From Arthrobacter sp. AL12 (GTDB taxonomy: Bacteria > Actinomycetota > Actinomycetes > Actinomycetales > Micrococcaceae), in the NCBI RefSeq assembly GCF_029960645.1, contig NZ_JASBQY010000007.1:1-46966 (forward strand): a stretch of DNA of 46,966 nt, in the 5' to 3' direction. Position 1 is the first letter of the stretch. Each line of letters begins with the position of its first letter. Below, one piece after another: positions 38,478 to 46,966 of the stretch. The position numbers and the translations under genes were made by a program. The notes under the pieces are model-generated. The model was not told the DNA's origin and made no database searches. It saw only the letters and a program-made list of their open reading frames with translations.

Positions 38478-39588
38478 CCCGCCGCTTCCCACCGAGCTGG
38501 CCCGGCTGAAACTGGAAGTCATCCGGAAGCGGGTTGAATGGGGAAAGGTCCGACGCTCCGGCGGAGGCCGGATGGCGTCGCTGCTGGCGACGGTGCCGTG
38601 GCTGCTTGCCCGGCTCAACACCGTCCGTCCCCTCCGCGCCTTCCAGCACTACAACCTCCAGCACGGCCCGCTGATGAGTGCCGGCATCGGGTTCAGGATG
38701 TTCTTCTCCGTCACCGGTCTGCTGGCCACCGGATTCGCCCTGGCAGGTCTCTTCCTGAGCGGACAGCCCGCGCTGCTGGATCAGATCATCAGGAGCGTGG
38801 CCATGACCGCGCCCGGCCTTCTGCAGGTCAACGGCAGCGAGGGGCTGGTCGACCCGTACGCGCTGCTGAACCCCGCCAGCCTCGGCTGGGCCGCCGTGAT
38901 CGCCGCCGCCGTAACAGTCTTCACCGCCCTGGGCTGGATCAGCGGCATCCGCGACGGCGTGCGGGGCATGATGCAGCTCGGCCCTCGGGGGATGAACCCG
39001 GTCCTGCAGATACTGCGCGACGCCGGCACCCTGCTGCTGCTCGGCGCGGCGCTGGTGACCAGCGCGGCCGCCTCGCTGGTGTTCGGCACGGCGGCGGGCT
39101 GGGTCGCCGCGACCCTGAACCTCGATCCGCTGCTGGCCGGGCCCCTGACGACCTCGGTCACGATCCTCGTGCCGCTGCTGCTCGGCTGGGGGACCGCCCT
39201 GATCATGTTCCGGGTGGCCGCGGGGCTGAAGCTGGCCCGCCGGTCGCTCCTGGAGGGAACCATCCTGGCCGCGGTGGGCACCACCGTGCTGCAGATCTTC
39301 AGCACCCAGCTGCTGGCCAGCGCCGGACGGAACCCCATCCTGGCGCCCTTCGCAATCATCATCGGCCTGCTGATCTGGTTCAACCTGGTCAGCCAGGTGT
39401 ACCTGGTCTGCGCCGCGTGGGTGGCGATCCGGGAGAAGGACCTTAGGCTGGCGCCGGACGGCAAAAAGACCGGGTGGGGCGCCCGCCGGGTCCAGCCGGG
39501 CAAGACGCCCGTGGAGTCCGGGGAGAGCCCCCGCCCGGCCGTGACTACGCGGTGGCGTCGAGGTACTGGTCGGCCCAGGCTGAAATAA
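38458..39588 (+). CDS. YihY/BrkB family membrane protein
   Basis: A 376-residue inner-membrane protein with about six helices. YihY-family features are the early FQHYNLQHGPLMSAGIGFRMFFSVTG and the late NPILAPFAIIIGLLIWFNLVSQVYLVCAAWVA. The function of the family is not established; the old annotation as ribonuclease BN is wrong for it. The GTG at 38458 has GAGG about eight bases upstream and overlaps the 2H gene by 20 bp. The C-terminal tail overlaps the convergent hydrolase gene by 44 bp. Confidence 0.88.
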   Translation: MQQAPTDPPLPTELARLKLEVIRKRVEWGKVRRSGGGRMASLLATVPWLLARLNTVRPLRAFQHYNLQHGPLMSAGIGFRMFFSVTGLLATGFALAGLFLSGQPALLDQIIRSVAMTAPGLLQVNGSEGLVDPYALLNPASLGWAAVIAAAVTVFTALGWISGIRDGVRGMMQLGPRGMNPVLQILRDAGTLLLLGAALVTSAAASLVFGTAAGWVAATLNLDPLLAGPLTTSVTILVPLLLGWGTALIMFRVAAGLKLARRSLLEGTILAAVGTTVLQIFSTQLLASAGRNPILAPFAIIIGLLIWFNLVSQVYLVCAAWVAIREKDLRLAPDGKKTGWGARRVQPGKTPVESGESPRPAVTTRWRRGTGRPRLK

Positions 39589-40315
39589 TCTTGGCGGCGC
39601 GGGCCGCCTGGCCCTTGGCCGTCAGCAGGTGATCGCTGCCCTCGAGCGACACGAAGCTGCGCGGGTGCCGTGCCGTCTGGAAGATGGTGCTGGCGTTCTC
39701 GATGCCGACCGTGTTGTCGGTGGGGGAGTGCAGCACCAGCAGAGGCTTTCCCAGCCGCCGGATGCAGTCCGTCAGGTCGGCTTTCTCCAGGTCCTCCACG
39801 AAGTGCCGGCGGATCTCCACCCGCTTGCCGCCCAGGTCCACCTCGGCGCTGCCCTCGCTGAGGATCCGGTCAAGGGCGGCGTCAAAGACGTGGGCCACAT
39901 GCTTGGGTGAGAACGGCGCGCCCACGGTGGCGACGGCGTCGAGCTCCGGGATCTCCTGCGTGGCCGCCAGCACGGCGGCGCCGCCGAAGGAGTGGCCCAC
40001 GAGCAGTGAGACCGGCCGGCCGGAGTCGCGCATGAATTCGGCGGCCTTCACGGTGTCCGCCACCTTGTGGCTGAAGGAGCCCTCCGACCAGAGCCCGGCG
40101 GATTCGCCGAGGCCAAGGTTGTCGAAGCGGAGCATGCCCACCCCGTTGTCCGCCAGCGCCTTGCACATCCGCGAGGCCGAGGGGCTGTCCTTGCCCAGCG
40201 TGAAGCCGTGCGAGAACACGCCCCAGCCCTTCACCGGCCCCTCGGGGACGTCGACGATGCCGGAGAGGAGTTCGCCGGTGGAACCCTGGAAGGAGACTTT
40301 TTCGGAGCGGGACAC
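39545..40315 (-). CDS. Alpha/beta hydrolase
   Basis: A 256-residue serine hydrolase. The nucleophile is Ser109 in GHSFGG, with Asp200 (HSPTDNTVG) and His229 (EGSDHLL) completing the triad. The oxyanion-side motif is FSHGFTLGKDS and the conserved RFDNLGLGES follows. It resembles prolyl-oligopeptidase-like or YheT/OsmC-associated hydrolases without their extra domains. The substrate is unknown. It follows sdhB on the same strand but after a strong hairpin, so it is probably a separate transcript. Its 3' end overlaps yihY by 44 bp. Confidence 0.88.
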   Translation of the reverse strand: MSRSEKVSFQGSTGELLSGIVDVPEGPVKGWGVFSHGFTLGKDSPSASRMCKALADNGVGMLRFDNLGLGESAGLWSEGSFSHKVADTVKAAEFMRDSGRPVSLLVGHSFGGAAVLAATQEIPELDAVATVGAPFSPKHVAHVFDAALDRILSEGSAEVDLGGKRVEIRRHFVEDLEKADLTDCIRRLGKPLLVLHSPTDNTVGIENASTIFQTARHPRSFVSLEGSDHLLTAKGQAARAAKIISAWADQYLDATA

Positions 40316-40340
40316 GTTGAACCTTTCGTTCGGGCGGACT

Positions 40341-40386
40341 ACGACGACGGCGCCCCCACCCGAAAGGTGAGAGGCGCCGTCGTCGT
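40341..40386 (-). terminator. Terminator of the sdhCDAB operon
   Basis: Arms 40341-40354 and 40373-40386 pair perfectly over 14 bp, and an inner CACC/GGTG stem continues the hairpin. It lies 44 bases past the sdhB stop on the minus strand and just upstream of the hydrolase start. There is no T-run. Confidence 0.75.
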
Positions 40387-40429
40387 GATTCTCTAGCTTC
40401 TGGCTCTCCAGGTTCTGGGGAGCCAGGTG

Positions 40430-41212
40430 CTAGATCTTGCGGGAAAGGATGGCCTGCTTGACCTCGGCGATGGCCTGCGTGACCTGGATGCCGCGGGGGC
40501 ATGCCTCGGTGCAGTTGAAGGTGGTGCGGCAGCGCCACACGCCTTCCTTGTCGTTGAGGATCTCCAGGCGCATGTCGCCGGCATCATCACGGGAATCGAA
40601 GATGAAGCGGTGCGCGTTGACGATCGCCGCCGGGCCGAAGTACTGCCCGTCGGTCCAGAACACCGGGCAGGACGAGGTGCACGCGGCGCAAAGGATGCAC
40701 TTGGTGGTGTCGTCGAAGCGTTCGCGGTCCTCGGCGGACTGCAGGCGTTCCTTCGTGGGCTCGTGGCCGCGGTTGATCAGGAACGGCATGACCTCGCGGA
40801 AGGACTGGAAGAACGGCTCCATGTCCACGATCAGGTCCTTCTCCACCGGAAGGCCCTTGATCGGCTCGACCGTGATGGGCTTGGACGTGTCCAGGTCCTT
40901 CAGCAGGGTCTTGCAGGCGAGGCGGTTGCGGCCGTTGATGCGCATGGCATCGGAACCGCAGACACCGTGCGCACAGGAACGGCGGAAGGAGACGCTGCCG
41001 TCGATTTCCCACTTGACCTTGTGCAGGGCGTCGAGGACACGGTCCGTGCCGTACATGGTCACGTGGAAGTCATCCCAGGTGGACTCGTCGGAGACCTCCG
41101 GGTTGTAGCGGCGCACTCGGAGGTGGACGTCGAAGGACGGGATGTCACCGCCGCCACCGATGTGGGCGGGCAGTTCGATCTTGGAGGCTGGCTCAGCAAG
41201 TTCAGCGGTCAT
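40430..41212 (-). CDS. sdhB: Succinate dehydrogenase iron-sulfur subunit
   Basis: A 260-residue iron-sulfur subunit of complex II. The 2Fe-2S cysteines are in SCAHGVCGSDAM and LACKTL. The 4Fe-4S and 3Fe-4S ligands are in CILCAACTSSCPVF and CTEACPRGI; one of the usual third-cluster cysteines is in RCRTTFNCTEA. It passes electrons from SdhA to the membrane anchors. It is the last gene of sdhCDAB, two bases... effectively abutting sdhA (stop of sdhA at 41214, start here at 41212). Confidence 0.97.
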   Translation of the reverse strand: MTAELAEPASKIELPAHIGGGGDIPSFDVHLRVRRYNPEVSDESTWDDFHVTMYGTDRVLDALHKVKWEIDGSVSFRRSCAHGVCGSDAMRINGRNRLACKTLLKDLDTSKPITVEPIKGLPVEKDLIVDMEPFFQSFREVMPFLINRGHEPTKERLQSAEDRERFDDTTKCILCAACTSSCPVFWTDGQYFGPAAIVNAHRFIFDSRDDAGDMRLEILNDKEGVWRCRTTFNCTEACPRGIQVTQAIAEVKQAILSRKI

Positions 41213-41213
41213 C

Positions 41214-43022
41214 TTAGTACTTCCTCACCATCGGCTCGTAGCGCGTAAAGACCACCGGTTTGGTGGCAAGGCGGATGCCCGCTGTGGTTTCTGCGGTTTC
41301 CGCACCGCCATCCGCCGGGGCATGCTCATCCTTGTACGCCATGGAGTGCTTCATGAATTTTTCGTCGTCGCGCTCGGGGAAGTCCTCGCGGAAGTGGCCG
41401 CCGCGGGATTCCTCGCGGTGCAGGGCCGCCACGGTCATGACCTTGGCGAGCTCCAGCAGGAAGCCCAGCTCCACGGCCTCCAGGAGGTCCAGGTTGAAGC
41501 GCTTGCCCTTGTCCTGGACGCTGATGCGCTGGTACCGCTCCTCGAAGGAGGCGATGTCCGTCAGGACCTGGTTCAGCGTCTCGGCGGTGCGGAACACCTG
41601 CATGTTGGCATCCATGGTGTCCTGCAGTTCCTTGCGGATCGCAGCGACCTTCTCGGTGCCGTCGGAGGTGCGGACGTGGTCCAGCAGGTCCAGCGTGTAG
41701 GCCTCCGGGTCGACGGGGAGCTCCACGAACTCGGCGGTCTTGGCGTACTCCGCGGCGGCAATGCCGGCGCGCTTGCCGAAGACGTTGATGTCCAGCAGCG
41801 AGTTGGTGCCCAGCCGGTTGGAGCCGTGCACGGAGACGCAGGCAACCTCACCGGCGGCGTAGAGGCCCGGGACGACGGTGTCGTTGTCCTGGAGGACCTC
41901 CGCGGTGATGTTGGTGGGGATGCCGCCCATGGCGTAGTGCGCCGTCGGGAAGACCGGTACCGGCTCCGTGTACGGCTCGACCCCGAGGTAGGTGCGGGCG
42001 AACTCCGTGATGTCCGGCAGTTTGGCGTCGATGTGCGCCGGCTCCAGGTGCGTCAGGTCCAGCAGGACGTAGTCCTTGTTCGGGCCGCAGCCGCGTCCCT
42101 CACGGACCTCGTTGGCCATGGAACGGGCCACGATGTCGCGGGGGGCGAGGTCCTTGATGGTCGGGGCGTAGCGCTCCATGAAGCGCTCACCCTCGGAGTT
42201 GCGCAGGATCGCGCCTTCGCCACGGGCGGCCTCGGAGAGGAGGATGCCCAGGCCGGCGAGGCCTGTCGGGTGGAACTGGTAAAACTCCATGTCCTCCAGC
42301 GGGATGCCGCGGCGGAACGCGATGCCCATGCCGTCACCGGTGAGGGTGTGGGCGTTGGACGTGGTTTTGAAGACCTTGCCGGCGCCGCCGGTGGCGAACA
42401 CCACGGACTTGGCCTGGAAGACGTGCAGCTCGCCGGAGGCGAGGTCGTAGGACACGACGCCGGCCACGCGCTTCTGCTTGTACGGCGTGCCGTCCTCGCG
42501 AACGGCGTCTTCCTCGACCGTGAGCAGGTCAAGGACGTAGTACTCGTTGTAGAACTCGACGTTGTGCTTGACGCAGTTTTGGTAGAGGGTCTGCAGGATC
42601 ATGTGGCCGGTGCGGTCGGCGGCGTAGCAGGCACGGCGGACCGGAGCCTTGCCGTGGTCGCGGGTGTGGCCGCCGAAACGGCGCTGGTCGATCCGGCCCT
42701 CGGGCGTGCGGTTGAACGGCAGGCCCATCTTTTCCAGGTCCAGGACGGCGTCGATCGCTTCCTTCGCCATCACCTCGGCGGCGTCCTGGTCAACCAGGTA
42801 GTCGCCGCCCTTGATGGTGTCGAAGGTGTGCCACTCCCAGTTGTCTTCCTCGACGTTGGCCAGGGCCGCACACATGCCGCCCTGCGCCGCGCCGGTGTGG
42901 GAGCGGGTGGGGTACAGCTTGGTCAGTACCGCTGTTCGGGCGCGCTGACCTGATTCGATCGCCGCGCGCATCCCGGCGCCACCGGCACCGACGATGACGA
43001 CGTCGTACTTATGGACCTGCAT
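41214..43022 (-). CDS. sdhA: Succinate dehydrogenase flavoprotein subunit
   Basis: A 602-residue FAD subunit oxidising succinate to fumarate. The N-terminal VIVGAGGAGMRAA binds FAD, and His42 in SHTGAAQGG is the covalent flavin attachment site. GGHTRDHGKAPVRRACYAADRTGH and HPTGLAGLGILLSEAARGEGA hold substrate-site residues, and SVHGSNRLGTNSLLD is the C-terminal FAD-domain block. I chose the ATG at 43022 (MQVHKYDVV); a TTG seven codons upstream is less likely. The 127 bp to sdhD contain no gene. Confidence 0.97.
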   Translation of the reverse strand: MQVHKYDVVIVGAGGAGMRAAIESGQRARTAVLTKLYPTRSHTGAAQGGMCAALANVEEDNWEWHTFDTIKGGDYLVDQDAAEVMAKEAIDAVLDLEKMGLPFNRTPEGRIDQRRFGGHTRDHGKAPVRRACYAADRTGHMILQTLYQNCVKHNVEFYNEYYVLDLLTVEEDAVREDGTPYKQKRVAGVVSYDLASGELHVFQAKSVVFATGGAGKVFKTTSNAHTLTGDGMGIAFRRGIPLEDMEFYQFHPTGLAGLGILLSEAARGEGAILRNSEGERFMERYAPTIKDLAPRDIVARSMANEVREGRGCGPNKDYVLLDLTHLEPAHIDAKLPDITEFARTYLGVEPYTEPVPVFPTAHYAMGGIPTNITAEVLQDNDTVVPGLYAAGEVACVSVHGSNRLGTNSLLDINVFGKRAGIAAAEYAKTAEFVELPVDPEAYTLDLLDHVRTSDGTEKVAAIRKELQDTMDANMQVFRTAETLNQVLTDIASFEERYQRISVQDKGKRFNLDLLEAVELGFLLELAKVMTVAALHREESRGGHFREDFPERDDEKFMKHSMAYKDEHAPADGGAETAETTAGIRLATKPVVFTRYEPMVRKY

Positions 43023-43149
43023 ACCAGACGCTCTTTCTCTCAAAATTCGCTAACAACACCGGCCGGCGGAGCCAGGACGGTGAAACCTCGTGGAGATCCC
43101 TTGCCCGCACCGGGCAGGCAAGGGATCGGGTGCCGCTGGGGCTGCGCCG

Positions 43150-43644
43150 CTACGGCGCGGGGCAGAACCCGCCGGGCAGCTGGACGCCGTTGACCACGGG
43201 GCACGGGTCAAACGTGAAGATGACCAGGGTGCCCAGGATGATGATGGCGGTGGTGGCCGCGTACAGCACGATCTTCAGCCAGAGACGCGTGGCGTCCTTT
43301 TCGGCGTAGTCGTTGATGATGGTGCGGACACCGTTGGTGCCGTGCAGCATGGCGAGCCACAGCATGGCCAGGTCCCAGATCTGCCAGAACGGATCGGCCC
43401 ACTTGCCGGCCACAAAACCGAAGTCGATCGCTTTGATGCCTTCGCCCACCAGCAGGTTGACGGTCAGGTGCCCGAAGATCAGGACAACCAGGACAACGCC
43501 CGAGAGCCGCATGAAGAGCCATGCGAGCATTTCGAAGTTCCCCTTGGAACTGCCGTTGCGGCGGTACTGCGGCGCAATCCGGTTGCTGCCGACCTTCGCA
43601 GCGGCCTTGGGGCTGCGCGGGCTCTCAATCTGAGTTGCACTCAT
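43150..43644 (-). CDS. sdhD: Succinate dehydrogenase membrane anchor
   Basis: A 164-residue anchor with three membrane helices. The first follows KGNFEMLAWLFMRLSGVVLVVL, a SdhD/FrdD-like start with the conserved Arg-Leu-Ser. HLTVNLLV and LHGTNGVRTIINDY carry histidines suited to heme b or quinone contact. The C-terminus has Cys-Pro pairs (FDPCPVV, GGFCPAP). ATG 43644 lies two bases after the sdhC stop, so the pair is translated together. Confidence 0.93.
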   Translation of the reverse strand: MSATQIESPRSPKAAAKVGSNRIAPQYRRNGSSKGNFEMLAWLFMRLSGVVLVVLIFGHLTVNLLVGEGIKAIDFGFVAGKWADPFWQIWDLAMLWLAMLHGTNGVRTIINDYAEKDATRLWLKIVLYAATTAIIILGTLVIFTFDPCPVVNGVQLPGGFCPAP

Positions 43645-43646
43645 GG

Positions 43647-44027
43647 CTAGTGACCTCCAAGGGCGAGGGAAAGGTGGCGGATGGAGAAGCCCACCATGAC
43701 GACTGCCCAGAGAATGAGCACCGCCCACAGCATCTGGCGCTGGTACTTCGCGCCCTTCTTCCAGAAGTCGACGGCGATGATCCGCAGGCCGTTGAAGGCG
43801 TGGAACACGATCGCCGCGACAAGACCCGTTTCACCCAGGGCCATCAGGGGATTCTTGTAGGCGCCGATCACGGCGGTGTAGGCCTCCGGGGACACACGCA
43901 CCAATGAGGTGTCCAGGACGTGGACCAACAAGAAGAAAAAGATCACTACGCCGGTAATGCGATGTCCAACCCAGGACCACATGCCTTCACGGCCGCGGTA
44001 CAAGGTGCCAGCTGGTTTTGTCGGCAC
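43647..44027 (-). CDS. sdhC: Succinate dehydrogenase cytochrome b subunit
   Basis: A 126-residue heme-binding anchor with the SdhC signature GMWSWVGHRITGVVIFF, where the His of GHRITG is near the quinone and heme site, and VFHAFNGLRIIAVD, the second-helix His-x-x-x-G-x-R. There are three membrane helices. The GTG at 44027 (MPTKPAGTLYRGREG) has GGGAGG about eight bases upstream. It is the first gene of sdhCDAB, and its upstream region holds a short perfect palindrome at 44111. Confidence 0.94.
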   Translation of the reverse strand: MPTKPAGTLYRGREGMWSWVGHRITGVVIFFFLLVHVLDTSLVRVSPEAYTAVIGAYKNPLMALGETGLVAAIVFHAFNGLRIIAVDFWKKGAKYQRQMLWAVLILWAVVMVGFSIRHLSLALGGH

Positions 44028-44110
44028 TGAATAAACCTCCCTGCAACACAGCGGCGCTGGCATGGGATCCACGCGGGGGGAACGCCTGCTGCGAGAGCAC
44101 TCGTAAGCTC

Positions 44111-44128
44111 AAGCCTAAATCTAGGCTT
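44111..44128. promoter_or_regulatory. Palindrome upstream of sdhC, candidate operator
   Basis: AAGCCTA-AATC-TAGGCTT: perfect 7-bp arms with a four-base spacer, 84 bases upstream of the sdhC start and 204 bases before the divergent manC gene. The TAGATT within its minus-strand reading could be part of a -10 element, which would place a bound regulator on the sdh promoter. The rest of 44028-44331 shows no gene. Confidence 0.45.
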
Positions 44129-44331
44129 CGCTAACAGCTTATTCAATTCAGCCACCTCTTGGTGACGGCGCCCGGCGGGGTTTTCGTCCACTTTTGAGAC
44201 GAACGCCACATTCCCGGACCGGACCGGCAGTGCAGCCACCGGGCCGGGACCGCATCCCCGGGACGACGCGTCAGCGCCGTGTCCGCGTGTGGGCGGGGAC
44301 TCGTGCGGCAGGTTCGGCTAAAGTAGCCGTG

Positions 44332-45477
44332 ATGACTACAGACAAAGCGACAAGCCAGGACTCACTCAACGATTCGGCCCTGCGCCGGTTTATTGCCGTG
44401 ATTCCGGCAGGCGGTGTGGGGACCCGCCTCTGGCCCCTGTCGCGGGCAGCAGCCCCCAAGTTCCTGCACGACCTTACGGGTTCGGGCAGTACCCTGCTGA
44501 GATCCACGTACGACCGGCTGGAACCGCTCGCCGGCAAACACATGCTTGTGGTAACCGGCAGGGCCCACCGCGACGCGGTCTGCCGCCAGCTGCCGGAGAT
44601 CGACGACGCCGACCTGGTGCTGGAGAGCGAGCCCAAGGACTCCGGTGCCGCCATCGGGCTGGCCGCAGCGATCCTGCACGAGCGCGACCCGGACACCATC
44701 ATGGGCTCCTTCGCCGCGGACCAGGTGATCAGCCCGGACGAGCTGTTCCATGACGCGGTCAGGGAGGCCATCCACGCGGCCGCGGCCGGGAAGATCGTCA
44801 CGATCGGCATTAAGCCCACCCACCCGTCCACCGGCTTCGGTTACATCCGGGCCGGGAAGAACCTTGGCGTCGCCGGGGCCGCCAGTGCCCAGGCCGTCGT
44901 CGAGTTCGTGGAGAAGCCCAGCGAAGAGGTCGCCCAGGAGTACCTCGACAGCGGCGAATACGTCTGGAATGCCGGGATGTTCGTGGCGCCTGTCGCGCTG
45001 ATGCTCAAGCACCTCGAAGCCAACCAGCCCGAACTCTTCGCCGGCGTGCAGGAAATCGCCAGGGCCTGGGACACCCCGCAGCGCGACGAGGTCCAGGCCC
45101 GCGTCTGGCCCACCCTGCCCAAGATCGCCATTGACTACGCTGTGGCCGAACCGGCCGCCGCCGCCGGCGACGTCGCCGTCGTTCCGGGCACGTTCCGGTG
45201 GGACGACGTCGGGGACTTCGCCTCGGTGGGCCGGCTCAACAGCGCGAAGGAAGTCAAGGACGTCACCGTGATCGGCGAGGGCGCCCGCGTCTTCACCGAG
45301 GACGCGAGCGGCGTCGTGGTCTCCGATACCAAGCGCGTGATCGCGCTGATCGGGATCAAGGACGTTGTGGTGGTGGATACCCCGGACGCGCTGCTCGTAA
45401 TGCACAAGGAGCACTCGCAGCGCGTGAAGCAGGCCGTCGACGCCCTCAAGGCCAGCGGCGACACCGACGTTCTCTAG
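44332..45477 (+). CDS. manC: Mannose-1-phosphate guanylyltransferase
   Basis: A 381-residue nucleotidyltransferase making GDP-mannose for cell-envelope glycans. The GTP-binding signature GGVGTRLWPLSR is at residues 27-38, followed by PKFLHDL. SFAADQVI, GFGYIRAGK, VVEFVEKPS and EYVWNAGMFV are the central blocks, and FRWDDVGDF the end of the catalytic fold. The C-terminal left-handed helix (about 310-370) is present, but there is no PMI fusion domain. ATG 44332 gives the family-like N-terminus; the frame runs open to 44194. It is a single gene, divergent from sdhC. Confidence 0.93.
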   Translation: MTTDKATSQDSLNDSALRRFIAVIPAGGVGTRLWPLSRAAAPKFLHDLTGSGSTLLRSTYDRLEPLAGKHMLVVTGRAHRDAVCRQLPEIDDADLVLESEPKDSGAAIGLAAAILHERDPDTIMGSFAADQVISPDELFHDAVREAIHAAAAGKIVTIGIKPTHPSTGFGYIRAGKNLGVAGAASAQAVVEFVEKPSEEVAQEYLDSGEYVWNAGMFVAPVALMLKHLEANQPELFAGVQEIARAWDTPQRDEVQARVWPTLPKIAIDYAVAEPAAAAGDVAVVPGTFRWDDVGDFASVGRLNSAKEVKDVTVIGEGARVFTEDASGVVVSDTKRVIALIGIKDVVVVDTPDALLVMHKEHSQRVKQAVDALKASGDTDVL

Positions 45478-45608
45478 CTTGCGGCGCTCTCGTTGGCGTC
45501 GCGCTCCAGGGTCTTCCGCCCCTACCGGTGCGGCCGGAAAATGTTCGCCAGTCCGTAACGCGCCGTACGCGATGCCGCTATTTTATGTGTGCTCGCTAGA
45601 GTTATTCC

Positions 45609-46808
45609 GTGCGTAACTACTCTACTGAAGCTGAGCCCACCACATTGGTGGGGCCATGGCTCGAGCCCCTGCTGCCGGAGCTGATCGCGTTCCGCCGGGA
45701 CCTGCATGCGCACCCGGAGTTGTCCTTCAAGGAGTTCCGCACCACGGACAAGCTCGCCAGGCGCCTGGAGGAAGCCGGGCTCAAGCCCCGCCGCCTCGAA
45801 GGCACCGGCCTGACCGTGGACATCGGCGACGGTCCGATCGCCACCGCCCTGCGCGGGGACATCGATGCCCTCCCGATCATCGAGGAGACGGGCCTGCCGT
45901 TCGCCTCGAAGCACCACGGCGTCACCCACGCCTGCGGCCACGATGTCCACACCGCCACGATGCTGGGCGCGGCCCTGGTCCTGCAACGGATGCACGAGGA
46001 GTCGCCGCTGCGCGGTACCGTCCGGATCATCTTCCAGCCTGCCGAGGAAACCATGCCCGGCGGTGCCCAGAGCTGCATCGATCAGGGCGTCCTCGACGGT
46101 GTGCCGCGGATCTTCGCCCTGCACTGTGACCCCCGAATCGAGGTGGGGAAGATCGGCACCCGGATCGGCGCCATCACCTCCGCCTCTGACACGATCAAGA
46201 TCGAACTGACCGGCCGCGGCGGCCACACTTCACGCCCGCACCTGACCGAGGAACTGGTTTTCGCCCTGGCGCAGATCGCGGTCAACGTCCCGGCCGTGCT
46301 CTCCCGCCGCGTTGATGTCCGCAGCGGCGTGTCCGTCGTCTGGGGCCACATCTCCGCCGGGTCCGCCCCCAACGCGATCCCGGCCAGCGGCTACATGGCG
46401 GGCACCATGCGCTGCCTGGACCGGGACGCCTGGCACAACGCCGGCGAGATCCTCGACGAGGTCATCCAGCAGATCGCCGCCCCGTACGGCGTCGACGTCC
46501 ATCTGGAGCACACCCGCGGCGTGCCACCCGTGGTGAACTCCGAGCACGAGACCGCCCTGATCGAGGCCGCGGCCCGCGCCGAGATCGGCGAGGGAGCCGT
46601 CGTTCTGACCCCGCAGTCCATGGGCGGCGAGGATTTCGCCTGGTTCCTCGCGGACCTTCCCGGCGCCATGATGCGGCTGGGCACCAAGACCCCCGGCGGC
46701 GAGGAGTACGACCTGCATCGCGGCGACTACATCCTGGACGAGCGCGCCCTGGGCCTCGGAATCAAAGTCCTCACCGCCGCCGCCCTGCGCACCCTCCGCG
46801 ACCTCTAG
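45609..46808 (+). CDS. M20 family amidohydrolase
   Basis: A 399-residue zinc hydrolase of the M20D group (hippurate hydrolase/N-acyl amino-acid amidohydrolase type). Metal ligands are Cys109 and His111 in HACGHDVHT, Glu146-Glu147 in FQPAEETMPGG, a His in LHCDPRI and a late His. The lid domain begins RGGHTSRPHL, and SMGGEDFAWFL is the C-terminal block. It probably cleaves N-acyl amino acids or indole conjugates; the substrate is not readable. The start is a GTG at 45609 with no strong Shine-Dalgarno, so it may be leaderless. Confidence 0.92.
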   Translation: MRNYSTEAEPTTLVGPWLEPLLPELIAFRRDLHAHPELSFKEFRTTDKLARRLEEAGLKPRRLEGTGLTVDIGDGPIATALRGDIDALPIIEETGLPFASKHHGVTHACGHDVHTATMLGAALVLQRMHEESPLRGTVRIIFQPAEETMPGGAQSCIDQGVLDGVPRIFALHCDPRIEVGKIGTRIGAITSASDTIKIELTGRGGHTSRPHLTEELVFALAQIAVNVPAVLSRRVDVRSGVSVVWGHISAGSAPNAIPASGYMAGTMRCLDRDAWHNAGEILDEVIQQIAAPYGVDVHLEHTRGVPPVVNSEHETALIEAAARAEIGEGAVVLTPQSMGGEDFAWFLADLPGAMMRLGTKTPGGEEYDLHRGDYILDERALGLGIKVLTAAALRTLRDL

Positions 46809-46830
46809 CAGCACCCGCCCGCGCCGCCCC

Positions 46831-46910
46831 GCCCGGCCCGCGCTTGCCCGCCACGTCGCGCCCCCTTCCGCGCTTCCCGCCCGGCCCGCGCTCCCGCCAC
46901 GTGGCGCCCC
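46831..46910. repeat. GC-rich imperfect direct repeat after the amidohydrolase gene
   Basis: GCCCGGCCCGCGCT followed by a CCCGCCACGT-GCGCCCC block occurs at 46831-46864 and again at 46879-46910, with a two-base difference in length. The last 158 bases of the window contain no recognisable gene. Confidence 0.6.
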
Positions 46911-46966
46911 ATCGCCACCCTTCCACGACCGGCGCCCCTTCCCGCGCTCCCGCTGCGCGCCGAGGT

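Noticed and set aside
46809..46966. Possible gene start at the right edge
   Set aside because: Extreme C-rich sequence with a short direct repeat but no start codon with a ribosome site; too close to the edge to judge.

Overview
The window reads as ordinary chromosome of a high-GC actinobacterium, most likely a member of the Micrococcaceae close to Arthrobacter/Pseudarthrobacter. The grounds are very high GC in third codon positions, frequent GTG/TTG starts with AGGAG-type ribosome sites, the PerM(DUF6350)-purN-purH neighbourhood shared with Mycobacterium, a monomeric NADP isocitrate dehydrogenase, and sdhCDAB order. This placement is inference from gene content; there is no rRNA in the window, and I recognised no tRNA gene.

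Layout: 0-7 kb holds small membrane proteins, a PerM-like protein, purN, a divergent MFS transporter and purH. 7-13 kb holds a repeat-rich gap, a secreted serine protease, monomeric isocitrate dehydrogenase, a lipoprotein and a PknB-like kinase. 13-16 kb holds a tandem hairpin repeat, a Pro/Thr-rich secreted protein and a Gfo/Idh/MocA oxidoreductase. 16-21.5 kb is a ROK-regulated multiple-monosaccharide ABC transporter (mmsA-mmsB-chvE). 21.7-27.6 kb is a PucR-regulated catabolic island: a nitrilase-fold amidase, an APC permease and a flavin amino-acid 2-monooxygenase closely resembling DavB, which I read as a lysine-to-5-aminovalerate route. 27.6-32.3 kb holds a gamma-carbonic anhydrase-like protein, a small methyltransferase, purU and a ZTP-riboswitch-controlled glyA-folD operon. 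32.4-35.2 kb is a NodI/NodJ-like ABC exporter with two permeases. 35.2-39.6 kb is exonuclease III, trpS, a 2H phosphoesterase and a YihY/BrkB protein. 39.5-44 kb is an alpha/beta hydrolase and sdhCDAB, and 44.3-46.8 kb is a mannose-1-phosphate guanylyltransferase and an M20 amidohydrolase.

Two themes run through the window. First, one-carbon and purine metabolism is dense: folD and glyA feed the folate one-carbon pool, purN and purH use 10-formyl-THF and purU drains it, and the ZTP riboswitch senses the purH substrate branch. Second, the intergenic DNA is unusually structured. There are three copies of a long palindromic element with compensatory base changes, a pair of 87-bp direct repeats built round GGACATGTCC next to a nearly perfect 50-bp palindrome, a 54-bp tandem hairpin repeat ahead of a kinase gene, and a 23-bp sequence shared by two promoters of the ROK/sugar-transporter locus. 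I did not find phage, CRISPR, insertion sequences or a defence system.
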